Below are positions 24,391 through 32,752 of a DNA stretch of 64,000 nucleotides, one piece after another. The notes under the pieces were generated by a model that saw only the letters and a program-made list of their open reading frames with translations, was not told where the DNA came from and did no database searches. Location: positions 1 through 64,000 of the forward strand of contig JBMNUB010000011.1 of NCBI GenBank assembly GCA_050946055.1. Direction: 5' to 3'. The DNA comes from Fimadaptatus sp050946055. Lineage in GTDB: Bacteria; Bacillota; Clostridia; Christensenellales; Aristaeellaceae. Within the stretch, counting starts at the first letter, position 1. Every line of letters starts with the position of its first letter. Made by a program: the position numbers and the translations under genes.

Positions 24391-25527
24391 ATGAAACATT
24401 GTATCAAAAGGCTGAGTGCGCTGCTGCTTAGCGCGCTCATGTGTATGTGCGCGTTCGTGCCTGCACTGGCCGACGGGGCCGATCCCATAAAGCTGGCGGT
24501 CATAGCGCCGCTGACCGGCGACTTTGCCCAGTATGGCGAGGCATACCGCACCGCCGTTGAGCTGACCGTGAATCAGGTCAACGCGGCGGGCGGCATAGGT
24601 GGCCGCATGCTGGCATACGACATATTCGATGACAAGAACGATGCCCGCGAGAGCGCCACGCTGGCCGGGCGCATAGCCTCCGACGACAGCTATATAGCGG
24701 TCGTGGGGCCGTTTGCATCTACCTGCGCGCTGGCTTGCGCACCCATACTGCAAAACGCGGGCATAGTGCAGATGTGTCCGACCTGCACACATCCCGACCT
24801 GACCTCAACCGGCGAATACATATTCCGCGGCGCGATAACCTCCGAGCTGGAAGCCCCCATATTTGCCGACGTGACGCTCAACAAGCTGGGCACCAAGAAG
24901 GTGGGCATCATATACACTCAGGATGACTGGGGAATAACCACCGAGCAGGAATACGCCAAGAAGCTGGAGGAGCTGGGCGGCGAGATAGTGATAGCCGAGA
25001 GCTACATATCGGGCAGCACCCGTGACTTTACCCCCATACTTACCAAGATAGCGGCCGAGGACATCGACCTTCTGTTCGTGGCGGCCATGTACAACGATTC
25101 GGCCATGATACTTGAGCAGCTCAAGCAGCTGGGCTATGAGGGCAAGTTCAAGGTACAGGGTACCGGCTCGCTGTACACCGACGAGTTCCTGGCGCTGGCG
25201 GGCGACAATGCCGAGGGCATGTACATAACCGCGTCCTTCTATGCCGCCAATCCCGAAAAGAACGTGCAGGACTTCGTAACTGCGTACAAGGAGGCCTTCG
25301 GCAGCGAGCCCAACCTGTTCGCGGCCTCGGTATACGACGGCGTGGGCCTTATAGTCAAGGCGCTGGAGAGCGGCGCTACCGACCGTGCCAGCCTTCGCGA
25401 CGCGCTGGCGGACATAAGCGACTTTGACGGCGTGACCGGCAAGGCCAGCTTCAACGAGAACCGCGACGTAATAAAGGGCGAGGTAGTGCTGAAGATTGAG
25501 GACGGCAAGTTCGTATACGTGGACTAA
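24391..25527 (+). CDS. branched-chain amino acid ABC transporter substrate-binding protein
   Basis: A LivJ/BraC-type periplasmic-binding-fold protein of 378 residues. An N-terminal signal peptide (KRLSALLLSALMCMCAFVPALA) ends at a type I site near residue 27; the cysteines do not form a proper lipobox. The mature part begins with the family pattern IKLAVIAPLTGDFAQYGEAYRTAVELTVNQVNAAGGI. It probably captures Leu/Ile/Val-like ligands for the permease encoded from 26173. A repeat element separates it from the permease genes. Confidence 0.93.
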   Translation: MKHCIKRLSALLLSALMCMCAFVPALADGADPIKLAVIAPLTGDFAQYGEAYRTAVELTVNQVNAAGGIGGRMLAYDIFDDKNDARESATLAGRIASDDSYIAVVGPFASTCALACAPILQNAGIVQMCPTCTHPDLTSTGEYIFRGAITSELEAPIFADVTLNKLGTKKVGIIYTQDDWGITTEQEYAKKLEELGGEIVIAESYISGSTRDFTPILTKIAAEDIDLLFVAAMYNDSAMILEQLKQLGYEGKFKVQGTGSLYTDEFLALAGDNAEGMYITASFYAANPEKNVQDFVTAYKEAFGSEPNLFAASVYDGVGLIVKALESGATDRASLRDALADISDFDGVTGKASFNENRDVIKGEVVLKIEDGKFVYVD

Positions 25528-25632
25528 GGCAATGCCCTAACGTTATATTGCATATGTTGCGGGTGAGTTTGCCACTTGGGTTCAGGCACAGTGCGTTACA
25601 TACTTCCCGCATTACGTATCGCAACTATATGA

Positions 25633-25953
25633 GGCGGAGCGCATCAAATCCAATGCGCTCCGCTCTGCTTGTCAAAGCGTCTTTTTGACAAGCGTGAACG
25701 GGGGAGAATCTCCCCCGCCACTGCCACCCCTACTCAGTTTCCACTGAAATCCTGCTGATTTCCGGGCGTGGAAACTGCAAGGAAGATATGCTGCTCTGGG
25801 AAATGGGATTTCCCGATGCAAAAATATCCACGCGCCCACCGCACATGTCGCTGGGCGCTACCTAAGTCGAGAGGGCTGCGAGGCCCGCCGAGCTCTCCGG
25901 GGGTTTTTTGACAGTCTGGGCGGAGCGCATCAAATCCGATGCGCTCCGCTCTG
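25633..25953. repeat. 35-nt palindromic direct repeats around element copy A
   Basis: The 35-base sequence at 25633-25667 recurs at 25919-25953 with one mismatch. Each copy is itself a hairpin: GCGGAGCGCAT, an 8-base loop, ATGCGCTCCGC (an 11-bp perfect stem). Together they frame the 251-bp element at 25668-25918. The first hairpin could also act as the terminator of the binding protein gene, although no T-tract follows it directly. Confidence 0.9.
25668..25918 (-). mobile_element. structured intergenic element, copy A (MITE-like)
   Basis: Read on the - strand it starts AGACTGTCAAAAAAC and ends with TTGTCAAAAAGACGCTTTGACAAG. Much of it aligns with copy C at 52884-53136, for example AGCGACATGTGCGGTGG and the hairpin arms CAGTTTCCAC..GTGGAAACTG (25735-25744, 25768-25777). 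A second hairpin is CGGGGGA-5-TCCCCCG (25699-25717). It encodes no complete protein. The remaining 25528-25632 and 25954-26112 contain nothing I recognise. Confidence 0.75.
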
Positions 25954-26112
25954 AGTTTGAGTGCAGGGCGTGCATGAGCAAGGCGGGTCACTGCACGGCG
26001 GCAGGGCGTGCATCTCATGTCCGAGCGCTATGCGGCGGGCAAAAGCGGCAATGCGCAGCTGTAAGTGCGCTTTGCTGGCGCGAATCGTTAAGCGGATTTA
26101 GCGCGCGCGGGC

Positions 26113-26141
26113 TTGCGGGCGGAGCGATGCGCGCTTATAAT
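26113..26141 (+). promoter_or_regulatory. candidate promoter of the liv permease operon
   Basis: TTGCGG (26113-26118), 17 bases, TATAAT (26136-26141). It implies transcription starts near 26148 and makes the upstream TTG at 26113 impossible as the livH start. Confidence 0.55.
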
Positions 26142-26172
26142 CAGAGGCAATGACATTGCGTGGGTGAACGAT

Positions 26173-27057
26173 ATGCAAATGCTGATGCAACAGTTGATAA
26201 ACGGAGTGGCGCTGGGCGGACTGTACGCGCTGACTGCCATAGGGTATTCGCTGGTGTACGGGGTCATGGAGCTGGTCAACTTCTCGCATGGCTCGGTGTA
26301 CATGTTCGGAGCATATGCGTTTTACATAGCCATGGAGCTGTGCGGCGCGCCCATGTGGGTGAGCGTACCAGCGGCGCTGGCGGCGGCGGGGCTGATGGGC
26401 ATTGTGATACAGCGCGTGGCGCTGACGCCGTTTGCGCGGCGTGGACTGCCGCTTGTGTATTCGCTGATAGCCACGATTGGCTCGTCGATAGTGATACAAA
26501 ACGCCATGCTGCTTGTGATGGGCTCGCAGACGCGCCGCTTTCCAACCGTCATGGAGGGCGTGTTTGTGGACTTGTGGGGCTGCCGCGTGTCGGCGCTTAC
26601 GCTGCTGATAATCGGCCTGTCGATAGCGCTCATCGCGGCGCTTAGCCTGTTTCTGCGCCTTACGCGGCTGGGACAGGGCATGCGCGCCACCGCGCAGAAC
26701 CGCTTTGCCGCGACGCTCATGGGCATACCCGCCGGGCGCATAGTGGCGCTGTGCTTCTTTCTGGGCGGAGCGCTGGCTGCCGTGGCGGGCATACTTGCCA
26801 GCATGAACTATCGCAGCGTGGACATATCCGTAGGCACGTCCATGGGCGTTAAGGCATTTGCGGCCACGGTGCTGGGCGGCATAGGCTCGGTGAGCGGCGC
26901 GGCGCTGGGCGGGCTGCTGATAGGCGTGATAGAGGTACTGGTGGCGGGCTACATAAACGCCTCGCTGCGCGATATGGCGGCATATGTAATACTTATAGCA
27001 ATACTCATAGTGCGCCCCTGCGGACTGCTGGGGCAGCGCACGCAGAGAAAGGTGTGA
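26173..27057 (+). CDS. livH: branched-chain amino acid ABC permease LivH
   Basis: From ATG 26173 the protein has 294 residues, the usual LivH size, with MQMLMQQLINGVALGGLYALTAIGYSLVYGVMELVNFSHG, a highly conserved LivH start, and about eight membrane segments. The C-terminal loop GGIGSVSGAALGGLLIGVIE is the EAA-like coupling region that contacts the ATPases. The upstream frame to 26113 is excluded by the promoter. It overlaps the next gene region closely. Confidence 0.94.
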   Translation: MQMLMQQLINGVALGGLYALTAIGYSLVYGVMELVNFSHGSVYMFGAYAFYIAMELCGAPMWVSVPAALAAAGLMGIVIQRVALTPFARRGLPLVYSLIATIGSSIVIQNAMLLVMGSQTRRFPTVMEGVFVDLWGCRVSALTLLIIGLSIALIAALSLFLRLTRLGQGMRATAQNRFAATLMGIPAGRIVALCFFLGGALAAVAGILASMNYRSVDISVGTSMGVKAFAATVLGGIGSVSGAALGGLLIGVIEVLVAGYINASLRDMAAYVILIAILIVRPCGLLGQRTQRKV

Positions 27058-27062
27058 GCCGT

Positions 27063-27998
27063 ATGAAGTCGATAGCGCATGCGCGCAGGCTCTGGCGGCG
27101 CGCCATGTTGCCCGCTGCCGTGCTGGTGCTTGTGATACCGCTTGTGAATCTGGGCGCATATCCCATGCGCGTGGCGGTGATGTGCGCCATATACTCGCTG
27201 CTGGCGCTGAGCCTCAACCTGCTGACCGGCATTGCGGGTCAGGTGTCGCTGGGGCATGCGGCGTTTTATGCCGTGGGCGCGTATACATCGGCGCTAATGG
27301 CGCTGCGGCTGGGCGCGCCGCTGTGGATAAGCATGCCCGCCGCCATGCTCATGGGCGCGGCGATGGGCTTTGTGACATACCTGCCCTCGCGGAGAGTTTC
27401 GGGCGGGTATCTAGCCATAGTCACAATGGGCATAGGCGAGATAGTGCGGCTGACCCTTGTCAACTGGCAGAGCCTTACGCGCGGCCCCATGGGCTTGCCC
27501 GGCGTGCCTCAGGCCAAGGTGTTCGGGCAGGTGCTTGCCTCGCCCTATCAGTACTATCTGTTTGCCATGCCCATGGCGCTTATAGCGCTCATGCTGCTTG
27601 TGAGCCTGTCGCGCTCCAACGCCGGGCGCAAGCTGAACGCTGTGCGCATAGACCCGATTGCCGCAGAGAGCATGGGCATATATCCCAACCGCATGAAGGC
27701 GCTTGCATTCACGCTGAGCGGGGCGATAGCGGCGCTGGCGGGCGCGCTGTATGCACATTTCATAGGCTTTATCGACCCCGGCTCGTTCCGCTCGGATGAG
27801 TCGATAACCGTGCTGTGCATGGTGGTGCTGGGCGGCATGGGCAATCTGCCGGGCAGCGTGCTGGCAGCGTTCCTGCTTACCATACTGCCCGAGTTCCTGC
27901 GCGGGCTGGACAATGTGCGCATGCTGATATACGGCGCGCTGCTAGTGGCAATGATGCTCATCAAGACCACGGGGAGGAAGCATGAAGCTCGAAGCTAA
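27063..27998 (+). CDS. livM: branched-chain amino acid ABC permease LivM
   Basis: The partner permease. ATG 27063, eight bases after AAAGGTG, gives 311 residues; GTG 27054, overlapping the livH stop, is the alternative. Conserved segments are YSLLALSLNLLTGIAGQVSLGHAAFYAVGAYTSA and GGMGNLPGSVLAAFLLTILPE. About nine membrane helices are predicted by eye. It forms the channel heterodimer with LivH. Confidence 0.93.
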   Translation: MKSIAHARRLWRRAMLPAAVLVLVIPLVNLGAYPMRVAVMCAIYSLLALSLNLLTGIAGQVSLGHAAFYAVGAYTSALMALRLGAPLWISMPAAMLMGAAMGFVTYLPSRRVSGGYLAIVTMGIGEIVRLTLVNWQSLTRGPMGLPGVPQAKVFGQVLASPYQYYLFAMPMALIALMLLVSLSRSNAGRKLNAVRIDPIAAESMGIYPNRMKALAFTLSGAIAALAGALYAHFIGFIDPGSFRSDESITVLCMVVLGGMGNLPGSVLAAFLLTILPEFLRGLDNVRMLIYGALLVAMMLIKTTGRKHEARS

Positions 27999-28719
27999 AA
28001 ACCTGCATAAGTCATTCGGCGGCCTGCGCGCGGTGGACGGAGTGAGCTTTACCGCGTCTTCGGGCGCGCTGACCTGCATAACCGGGCCCAACGGCGCGGG
28101 CAAGACCACGGTCTTTAATCTGCTGACCGGCTTCTATACGCCCGACTATGGGCGCGTGCTGTTGGATGGGCTGGACATGACCGGCATGCCGCCTGCCGGG
28201 CGCGCGCGTGCGGGGGTTGCGCGCACATTTCAGAACATTCGGCTGCTGGATGAGCTAAGCGCCATGGACAACCTCGTCTGCGCCATGCAGGGGCGCTTCA
28301 GCGCTTCGCTTGCCGATACGCTGCTGCCCACGCGCAGGCGCAGGCGCGAGCTGAATGAGGCGCGCGAGTTCGCCATGGAACAGCTGTGCTTTCTGGGGCT
28401 TGATCAGTATGCCGGAATGCCCGCGGGCAAGCTGCCCTACGGCGCGCGCAAGTCGCTGGAGATAGCGCGCTGCCTGTGCATGCGCCCGCGGCTGATGCTG
28501 CTGGACGAACCGGCCAGCGGCCTCAACACTCAGGAGGCGCACGAGCTGGGGCAGACAATACTGCGCCTTGACAGGGAAAGTATGATAATCGTCGTTATAG
28601 AGCACAACATGGCGCTGGTCAGGCAGATAGCCGATGAGATAATACACATAGCCGATGGGCGCGTGGCATACGCATTGCAGCGCGAGGAATGGCTCAGGAA
28701 GGGCGGAAGCCGCAAGTGA
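27982..28719 (+). CDS. livG: branched-chain amino acid ABC ATPase LivG
   Basis: A 245-residue ATPase with Walker A GPNGAGKTT (about residues 35-43), the LivG-type Q-loop VARTFQNIRLL, the helical insert (SLADTLLPTRRRRRELNEA), a degenerate signature LPYGARKSLEIARCL and Walker B LMLLDEPASGLN. The signature LPYGARK is the usual LivG variant of LSGGQ. It starts inside the end of livM, and its stop overlaps the GTG of the next gene. Confidence 0.94.
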   Translation: MKLEAKNLHKSFGGLRAVDGVSFTASSGALTCITGPNGAGKTTVFNLLTGFYTPDYGRVLLDGLDMTGMPPAGRARAGVARTFQNIRLLDELSAMDNLVCAMQGRFSASLADTLLPTRRRRRELNEAREFAMEQLCFLGLDQYAGMPAGKLPYGARKSLEIARCLCMRPRLMLLDEPASGLNTQEAHELGQTILRLDRESMIIVVIEHNMALVRQIADEIIHIADGRVAYALQREEWLRKGGSRK

Positions 28720-30152
28720 AAAAGACATACGTTACCACCATGCCCGACCATGTGGGCGCTTTTCTGGAGGCCAGCCGCCGCATATCGGCGCTGGGGCTGA
28801 ACATAACGCGCGTCAGCTATGACAAGGCTATAGACCTACACACGCTGTTCATAGAGGTGGAGGGCGGCGAGGAGGAGCTGCGCTGCGCCGACGGCGAGCT
28901 GGAGCAGATAGGCTACTGTCAGGGCGCGGCGCGTCATAAGGGCATAGCGCTGCTCGAATTCCTGCTGCTCGACGTGCCGGGCAGCGTAACGGCGGTGCTG
29001 GAGCTGATAGCGCAAAACGGCATGAACATATCGTTCATAAGCTCGCATTCGGACGGGAGCGGATTCCAGCGCTTCCGCATGGGGCTGCTGGTCAGGGACG
29101 GCATACTGCCGCTGGGCTTTATGGAGAGCGCCAATGCCATATGCAGCACGCGCGAGCTGGACTATGGCCGTGGCAGAAACTATGACAACAGCATATTCTA
29201 TTCGTCATTCGTGAGCGCGCTGGCCGGGCGCATGGACCTCGCGCCCGAGCGCCGCGATGAGCTGATGATAAACGTGAACCTTGCCATGCAGACTCTGGAG
29301 GAGCGCGAGCTGTCGCCGTACAAGACCTTCGACTACATAAGCCGGTTTACCGACATGCTGTCGCGCCATCGCGGCAAGGCGTTCAGGCCGCGCGTGACTA
29401 GGCATGAGCTTACCCCCTCCACTCAGGCGATAGTGATAGAGCCGCCCTGCGGCAGCAACACCACGGTACTGCTAAGCGGTGGACAGGCGCTGTTCATAGA
29501 CACCGGCTATGCCTGCTATCGCGAGGAGATGCTGGCGCTCCTGCGCGAGCTGCTGCCGGACTTTGACGATATGGCCAAGCAGGCGCTGATAACGCATGCC
29601 GATGTGGATCACTGCGGGCTGCTCGACGTGTTCTCAAGCGTACTCATGAGCAGGCGCAGCCGCGACAGCCTTATGCTGGAGCGCGAGGGCCGCGCCGCGC
29701 TGCGCGAGCAGAACGCGCTGCACGCGCCATACATACGCATATGCAAGCTGCTGACCGGCTACGAGCCGCCGCGCCGCGCTGAGCTAAGGGCGATATGCGG
29801 CGCGGAGCGCAATGAAGCGCCGCTCAGCCCGGCGGGCGGATTACGCTTTGGAGACATGGAATTTGAGATATACGAGGGCGCGGGCGGCCATCTGCCGGGC
29901 GAGATAGTGCTGATAGACTACGAGCATGGCGTGGCGTTTACCGGGGATGTGTACGTGAACATCAAGGGCTTTACAAAAGAGCAGGCCGAGTACAACCGCT
30001 GCGCGCCCGTGCTGATGACCTCGGTGGATACCGACCCGCAGCTGGCGGCGCGCGAGCGGGGTGCGCTGATGCGCAGGCTGGGCGCGGGCGAATGGCGCAT
30101 ATTCGGCGGACATGGGCAGGTGAGGGAGTATGGAGTCACGGACGGCAACTGA
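28716..30152 (+). CDS. tandem-ACT plus metallo-beta-lactamase-fold protein
   Basis: The GTG at 28716 overlaps the livG stop (GTGA) and gives 478 residues; ATG 28689 is possible but lies deeper in livG. Residues 1-70 and 75-145 look like two ACT domains (TMPDHVGAFLEASRRISALGLNITRV and LLDVPGSVTAVLELIAQNGMNISFISS). A helical segment follows. From about 245 to the end there is an MBL fold: HADVDH at 294-299, then GGHLPGE, FTGDVYVN and GGHGQV. The second His of the usual HxHxDH is Asp. ACT domains usually bind amino acids, which fits the operon. Substrate unknown. Confidence 0.75.
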   Translation: MKKTYVTTMPDHVGAFLEASRRISALGLNITRVSYDKAIDLHTLFIEVEGGEEELRCADGELEQIGYCQGAARHKGIALLEFLLLDVPGSVTAVLELIAQNGMNISFISSHSDGSGFQRFRMGLLVRDGILPLGFMESANAICSTRELDYGRGRNYDNSIFYSSFVSALAGRMDLAPERRDELMINVNLAMQTLEERELSPYKTFDYISRFTDMLSRHRGKAFRPRVTRHELTPSTQAIVIEPPCGSNTTVLLSGGQALFIDTGYACYREEMLALLRELLPDFDDMAKQALITHADVDHCGLLDVFSSVLMSRRSRDSLMLEREGRAALREQNALHAPYIRICKLLTGYEPPRRAELRAICGAERNEAPLSPAGGLRFGDMEFEIYEGAGGHLPGEIVLIDYEHGVAFTGDVYVNIKGFTKEQAEYNRCAPVLMTSVDTDPQLAARERGALMRRLGAGEWRIFGGHGQVREYGVTDGN

Positions 30153-30873
30153 GGCTCGGGGCGGCATTATGCTGTCGATAGAGGGCGCGAGCGTGAACTA
30201 CGGCGCGCTGCATGCGCTGCGCGGCGCGGATATGTGCGTGCGCGGCGGCGAGATAACCGCGCTGATAGGCATGAACGGCGCGGGCAAGACCACGCTTCTT
30301 AGCGCCGCCATGGGCGTGACGCAGCTGGCCTGCGGGCGGGTGTCGTTCATGGGCGAGAATATAACGCACATGGACGCACTTGCGCGCATAAGGCGCGGGC
30401 TGGCGCTGTGTCCCGAGGGCAGGCAGGTATTTGCCCGCATGAGCGTGGCCGAGAACCTGCGCATGGGCGGCTATACGCTGCCGCGCCGCGAGGTGAAGCC
30501 GCGCATGGAGCAGCTGCTTGAGATGTTCCCGCGGCTGGGCGCGCGGCTCAATCAGCAGGCCGGCACGCTCTCGGGCGGCGAACAGCAGTGGCTGGCGATA
30601 GCGCGCGCGCTGATGAGCCGCCCCAAGCTGCTTATGATGGACGAACCCACGCTGGGGCTGGCGCCCGAGGCGGTGGACGAGCTGTTTGAGATGCTGCGCG
30701 GCATAGCTGCGGGCGGCGTGACGCTGCTGGTGGTCGAGCAGGACGTGGGCGGCGTGCTGGGTGTGGCGGGCGATGTATACGCGCTGGAGGGCGGCGTGTG
30801 CTGCCTGCTGGGGCGCGCGCAGGCGCTCTCATGCGATGAGGACTTCCGCCGCCAATGGCTGGCGGATGAATGA
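30130..30873 (+). CDS. livF: branched-chain amino acid ABC ATPase LivF
   Basis: The second ATPase of the transporter. ATG 30130, six bases after AGGTGAG, gives 247 residues; ATG 30169 would give 234, closer to the family norm, and starts exactly at the conserved MLSIEGASVNYG. Motifs: Walker A GMNGAGKTT, the LivF marker LALCPEGRQVFARMSVAENLRMG, signature LSGGEQQWLAIARALM, Walker B LLMMDEPTLGLAP. The H-loop His is replaced by Gln (VVEQDVGG), normal for LivF. Confidence 0.92.
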   Translation: MESRTATEARGGIMLSIEGASVNYGALHALRGADMCVRGGEITALIGMNGAGKTTLLSAAMGVTQLACGRVSFMGENITHMDALARIRRGLALCPEGRQVFARMSVAENLRMGGYTLPRREVKPRMEQLLEMFPRLGARLNQQAGTLSGGEQQWLAIARALMSRPKLLMMDEPTLGLAPEAVDELFEMLRGIAAGGVTLLVVEQDVGGVLGVAGDVYALEGGVCCLLGRAQALSCDEDFRRQWLADE

Positions 30874-30906
30874 ACCGGCAATGCGATACAGAAAATGATA
30901 CAGAAA

Positions 30907-30950
30907 ACGCGCGCGCTTTGAGCGGATATTGCTGCTCAGAGCGTGCGCGT
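30907..30950. terminator. strong hairpin between convergent livF and the fab operon
   Basis: Arms 30907-30923 and 30934-30950 pair over 17 bases with two G-U pairs and a 10-base loop. On the - strand the stem is followed by TTTCTGTATCATTTTC, which suits the end of the degV/fab operon transcript; on the + strand by CTGTATTATG. The 240-base gap contains nothing else clear. Confidence 0.7.
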
Positions 30951-31115
30951 CTGTATTATGCAGTAAATCTATTTGCCGTGCGCATGGCTTTGCGCCGGGA
31001 GTTTGGGGCAGGGCATTGAGCTATCGGCCATGTGCGCCGGTATAGGCACATGGCCAATGCTATGAGCCTGTTGTATGCATTATGCCGCAGGGCTTGCCGG
31101 AGTGCGGCTGGCCTG

Positions 31116-31976
31116 TCAGACCGTGGCGGCGGGTTGAGCGCCGTCCCCGGCCTTGGGCGCGTCTATCCAGGATACGCCCAGACTGCCCATGCCCAGATGG
31201 ATGCCCAGCACCGGCCCAAGCTTGCGCTGTATGACCTCGTGACCCGCCGCTTCCACGCGCAGCTTGAGGTCGGCCATCTGGCTGTCGGCCATGAAGCCCT
31301 CCACTACGCAGCGGCAGGGCGTGTCGGGCAGCGACTTTATCAGCGTCTTGTACTGCTCATGCCGTCCGCGCACCATGCCGGTGGAAACTATGCAGCCGTC
31401 CACGCACTTGAGTACGGGGCGTATGTTCAGTATCGTCGATATGGACATGCGCACGCTGCCCAGACGCCCTGAGCGGCGCAGCGGGGTTATGTCGTCCACG
31501 GTGAAGGTGGTGCGAATGCTGTCGCGCAGCTCACGCAGTGCGCGCGCTACCTCGTGCAGTCCCATGCCGGCGTTTATCATGCGCCGCGCCTCCAGTATCA
31601 TAAGATACAGTCCGCCGCTGGTGGTGCGCGAATCGACCACGGCGATGTTCTCGGGATCGGTCTCCTTGGCCGACATGCGCGCGTTGCCGTATGTTCCCGA
31701 CAGGCGCGAGCTCATAGTCAGGCACAGCACCTGCGCGCCCGCATCGACGAGGTCGTTGAACACGCTCATGAACGCGGAGAAGGTGGCCTGCGATGTGCGC
31801 AGCTTGTCTATGTTCTGCGCGACCACGCGCTCGTAATCGCCGCTTGCGTCCATATAGCTCTCGTTAAAGGGCGGCTGGCCGGGCAGCGAGTAGGACATGG
31901 GCACTACCGTGACGCCCAGACGCTCTGCCTCGGCGCGGTATAAGTATGCCGACGAATCAGTGACTATCGCTATCAT
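31116..31976 (-). CDS. DegV family fatty-acid-binding protein
   Basis: A 286-residue DegV/FakB-type protein: MIAIVTDSSAYL at the start, the TSQATFSAFMSVF segment and the acyl-binding SSRLSGTYGNARM and VVDSRTTSGGLYLM stretches. The family binds a fatty acid, and FakB members present it to the kinase FakA. Its ATG overlaps the accA stop (ATGA), so it is the last gene of the fatty acid synthesis operon. No fakA is in the window. Confidence 0.92.
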   Translation of the reverse strand: MIAIVTDSSAYLYRAEAERLGVTVVPMSYSLPGQPPFNESYMDASGDYERVVAQNIDKLRTSQATFSAFMSVFNDLVDAGAQVLCLTMSSRLSGTYGNARMSAKETDPENIAVVDSRTTSGGLYLMILEARRMINAGMGLHEVARALRELRDSIRTTFTVDDITPLRRSGRLGSVRMSISTILNIRPVLKCVDGCIVSTGMVRGRHEQYKTLIKSLPDTPCRCVVEGFMADSQMADLKLRVEAAGHEVIQRKLGPVLGIHLGMGSLGVSWIDAPKAGDGAQPAATV

Positions 31977-32752
31977 GTCTGCCCGCCTCCGATCTTGCGG
32001 AATTTTTCGTAGCGATGGGCGAGCAGCTCATCGCAGCTCATGGCGCTGTATTGGGCAATGCTTTCTGCGAGCTGGCTCTTGAGCGCGGCGTTTACGGCAT
32101 CAAAGCCGCCGGTTTCGCTTATGACGCGCTCCACTACGCCCAGCTCCAGCAGATCTTCTGCGGTGAGCCTTAGCACATTGCTGGCTTCCTTTACGCGCTT
32201 GGCATCCTTCCATATGATAGAAGCCGCGCCCTCGGGCGATATGACCGAGTATATGGAGTTTTCCAGCATCCACACTTCGTCAGCCACGGCCAGCGCTATC
32301 GCTCCGCCCGAGCCGCCCTCGCCTATGACTATCGATATGACAGGCGTGCGCAGCTCGGCCAGCGTCGCCATGCTCTCGGCTATGGCCTGGCTCTGGCCGC
32401 GCTCCTCCGCGCCTATGCCGCAGTAAGCGCCCGATGTGTCCACAAAGCAGATTACGGGCCGGTGGAACTTTTCGGCCTGATGGAACTGACGTATGGCCTT
32501 GCGGTAGCCCTCGGGGTGCGCAGAGCCAAAGTTGCGGCGCACGCGCTCGGCAGTCTCATGGCCCTTTTCTATGCCTACCACGGTCACAGGCACGTCGCCC
32601 AGCAGCGCTATGCCCGCCACAACTGCGTGGTCATCGGCAAAGCGGCGGTCGCCGTGCATCTCGGTGAATTCAGTGAATATGTTGCGTATGTAATCAAGCG
32701 CGGTCTGACGCCCCTTGGCGCGCGCGGCCTGTACGCGATCGTATGCGTTCAT
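31973..32752 (-). CDS. accA: acetyl-CoA carboxylase carboxyltransferase subunit alpha
   Basis: It transfers the carboxyl group from carboxybiotin to acetyl-CoA, forming malonyl-CoA with AccD. The start is the ATG at 32752-32750, overlapping the accD stop, giving 259 residues, the short form without the long N-terminal helix region. Conserved parts are RNIFTEFTEMHGDRRFADDHAVVAGIA and VIGEGGSGGAIALAVADEVWMLENSIYSVISPEGAASI. The longer frame from 32827 is inside accD. Confidence 0.96.
   Translation of the reverse strand: MNAYDRVQAARAKGRQTALDYIRNIFTEFTEMHGDRRFADDHAVVAGIALLGDVPVTVVGIEKGHETAERVRRNFGSAHPEGYRKAIRQFHQAEKFHRPVICFVDTSGAYCGIGAEERGQSQAIAESMATLAELRTPVISIVIGEGGSGGAIALAVADEVWMLENSIYSVISPEGAASIIWKDAKRVKEASNVLRLTAEDLLELGVVERVISETGGFDAVNAALKSQLAESIAQYSAMSCDELLAHRYEKFRKIGGGQT

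Noticed and set aside
25734..26018. Small ORF through element A with a peptide resembling one in copy B (DCQKTxGEL)
   Set aside because: The similarity follows from the shared DNA repeat. The frames have no proper starts and do not persist through all copies.
26113..26172. Upstream TTG start for livH
   Set aside because: The TTG is the -35 of a promoter and the added residues are not conserved.
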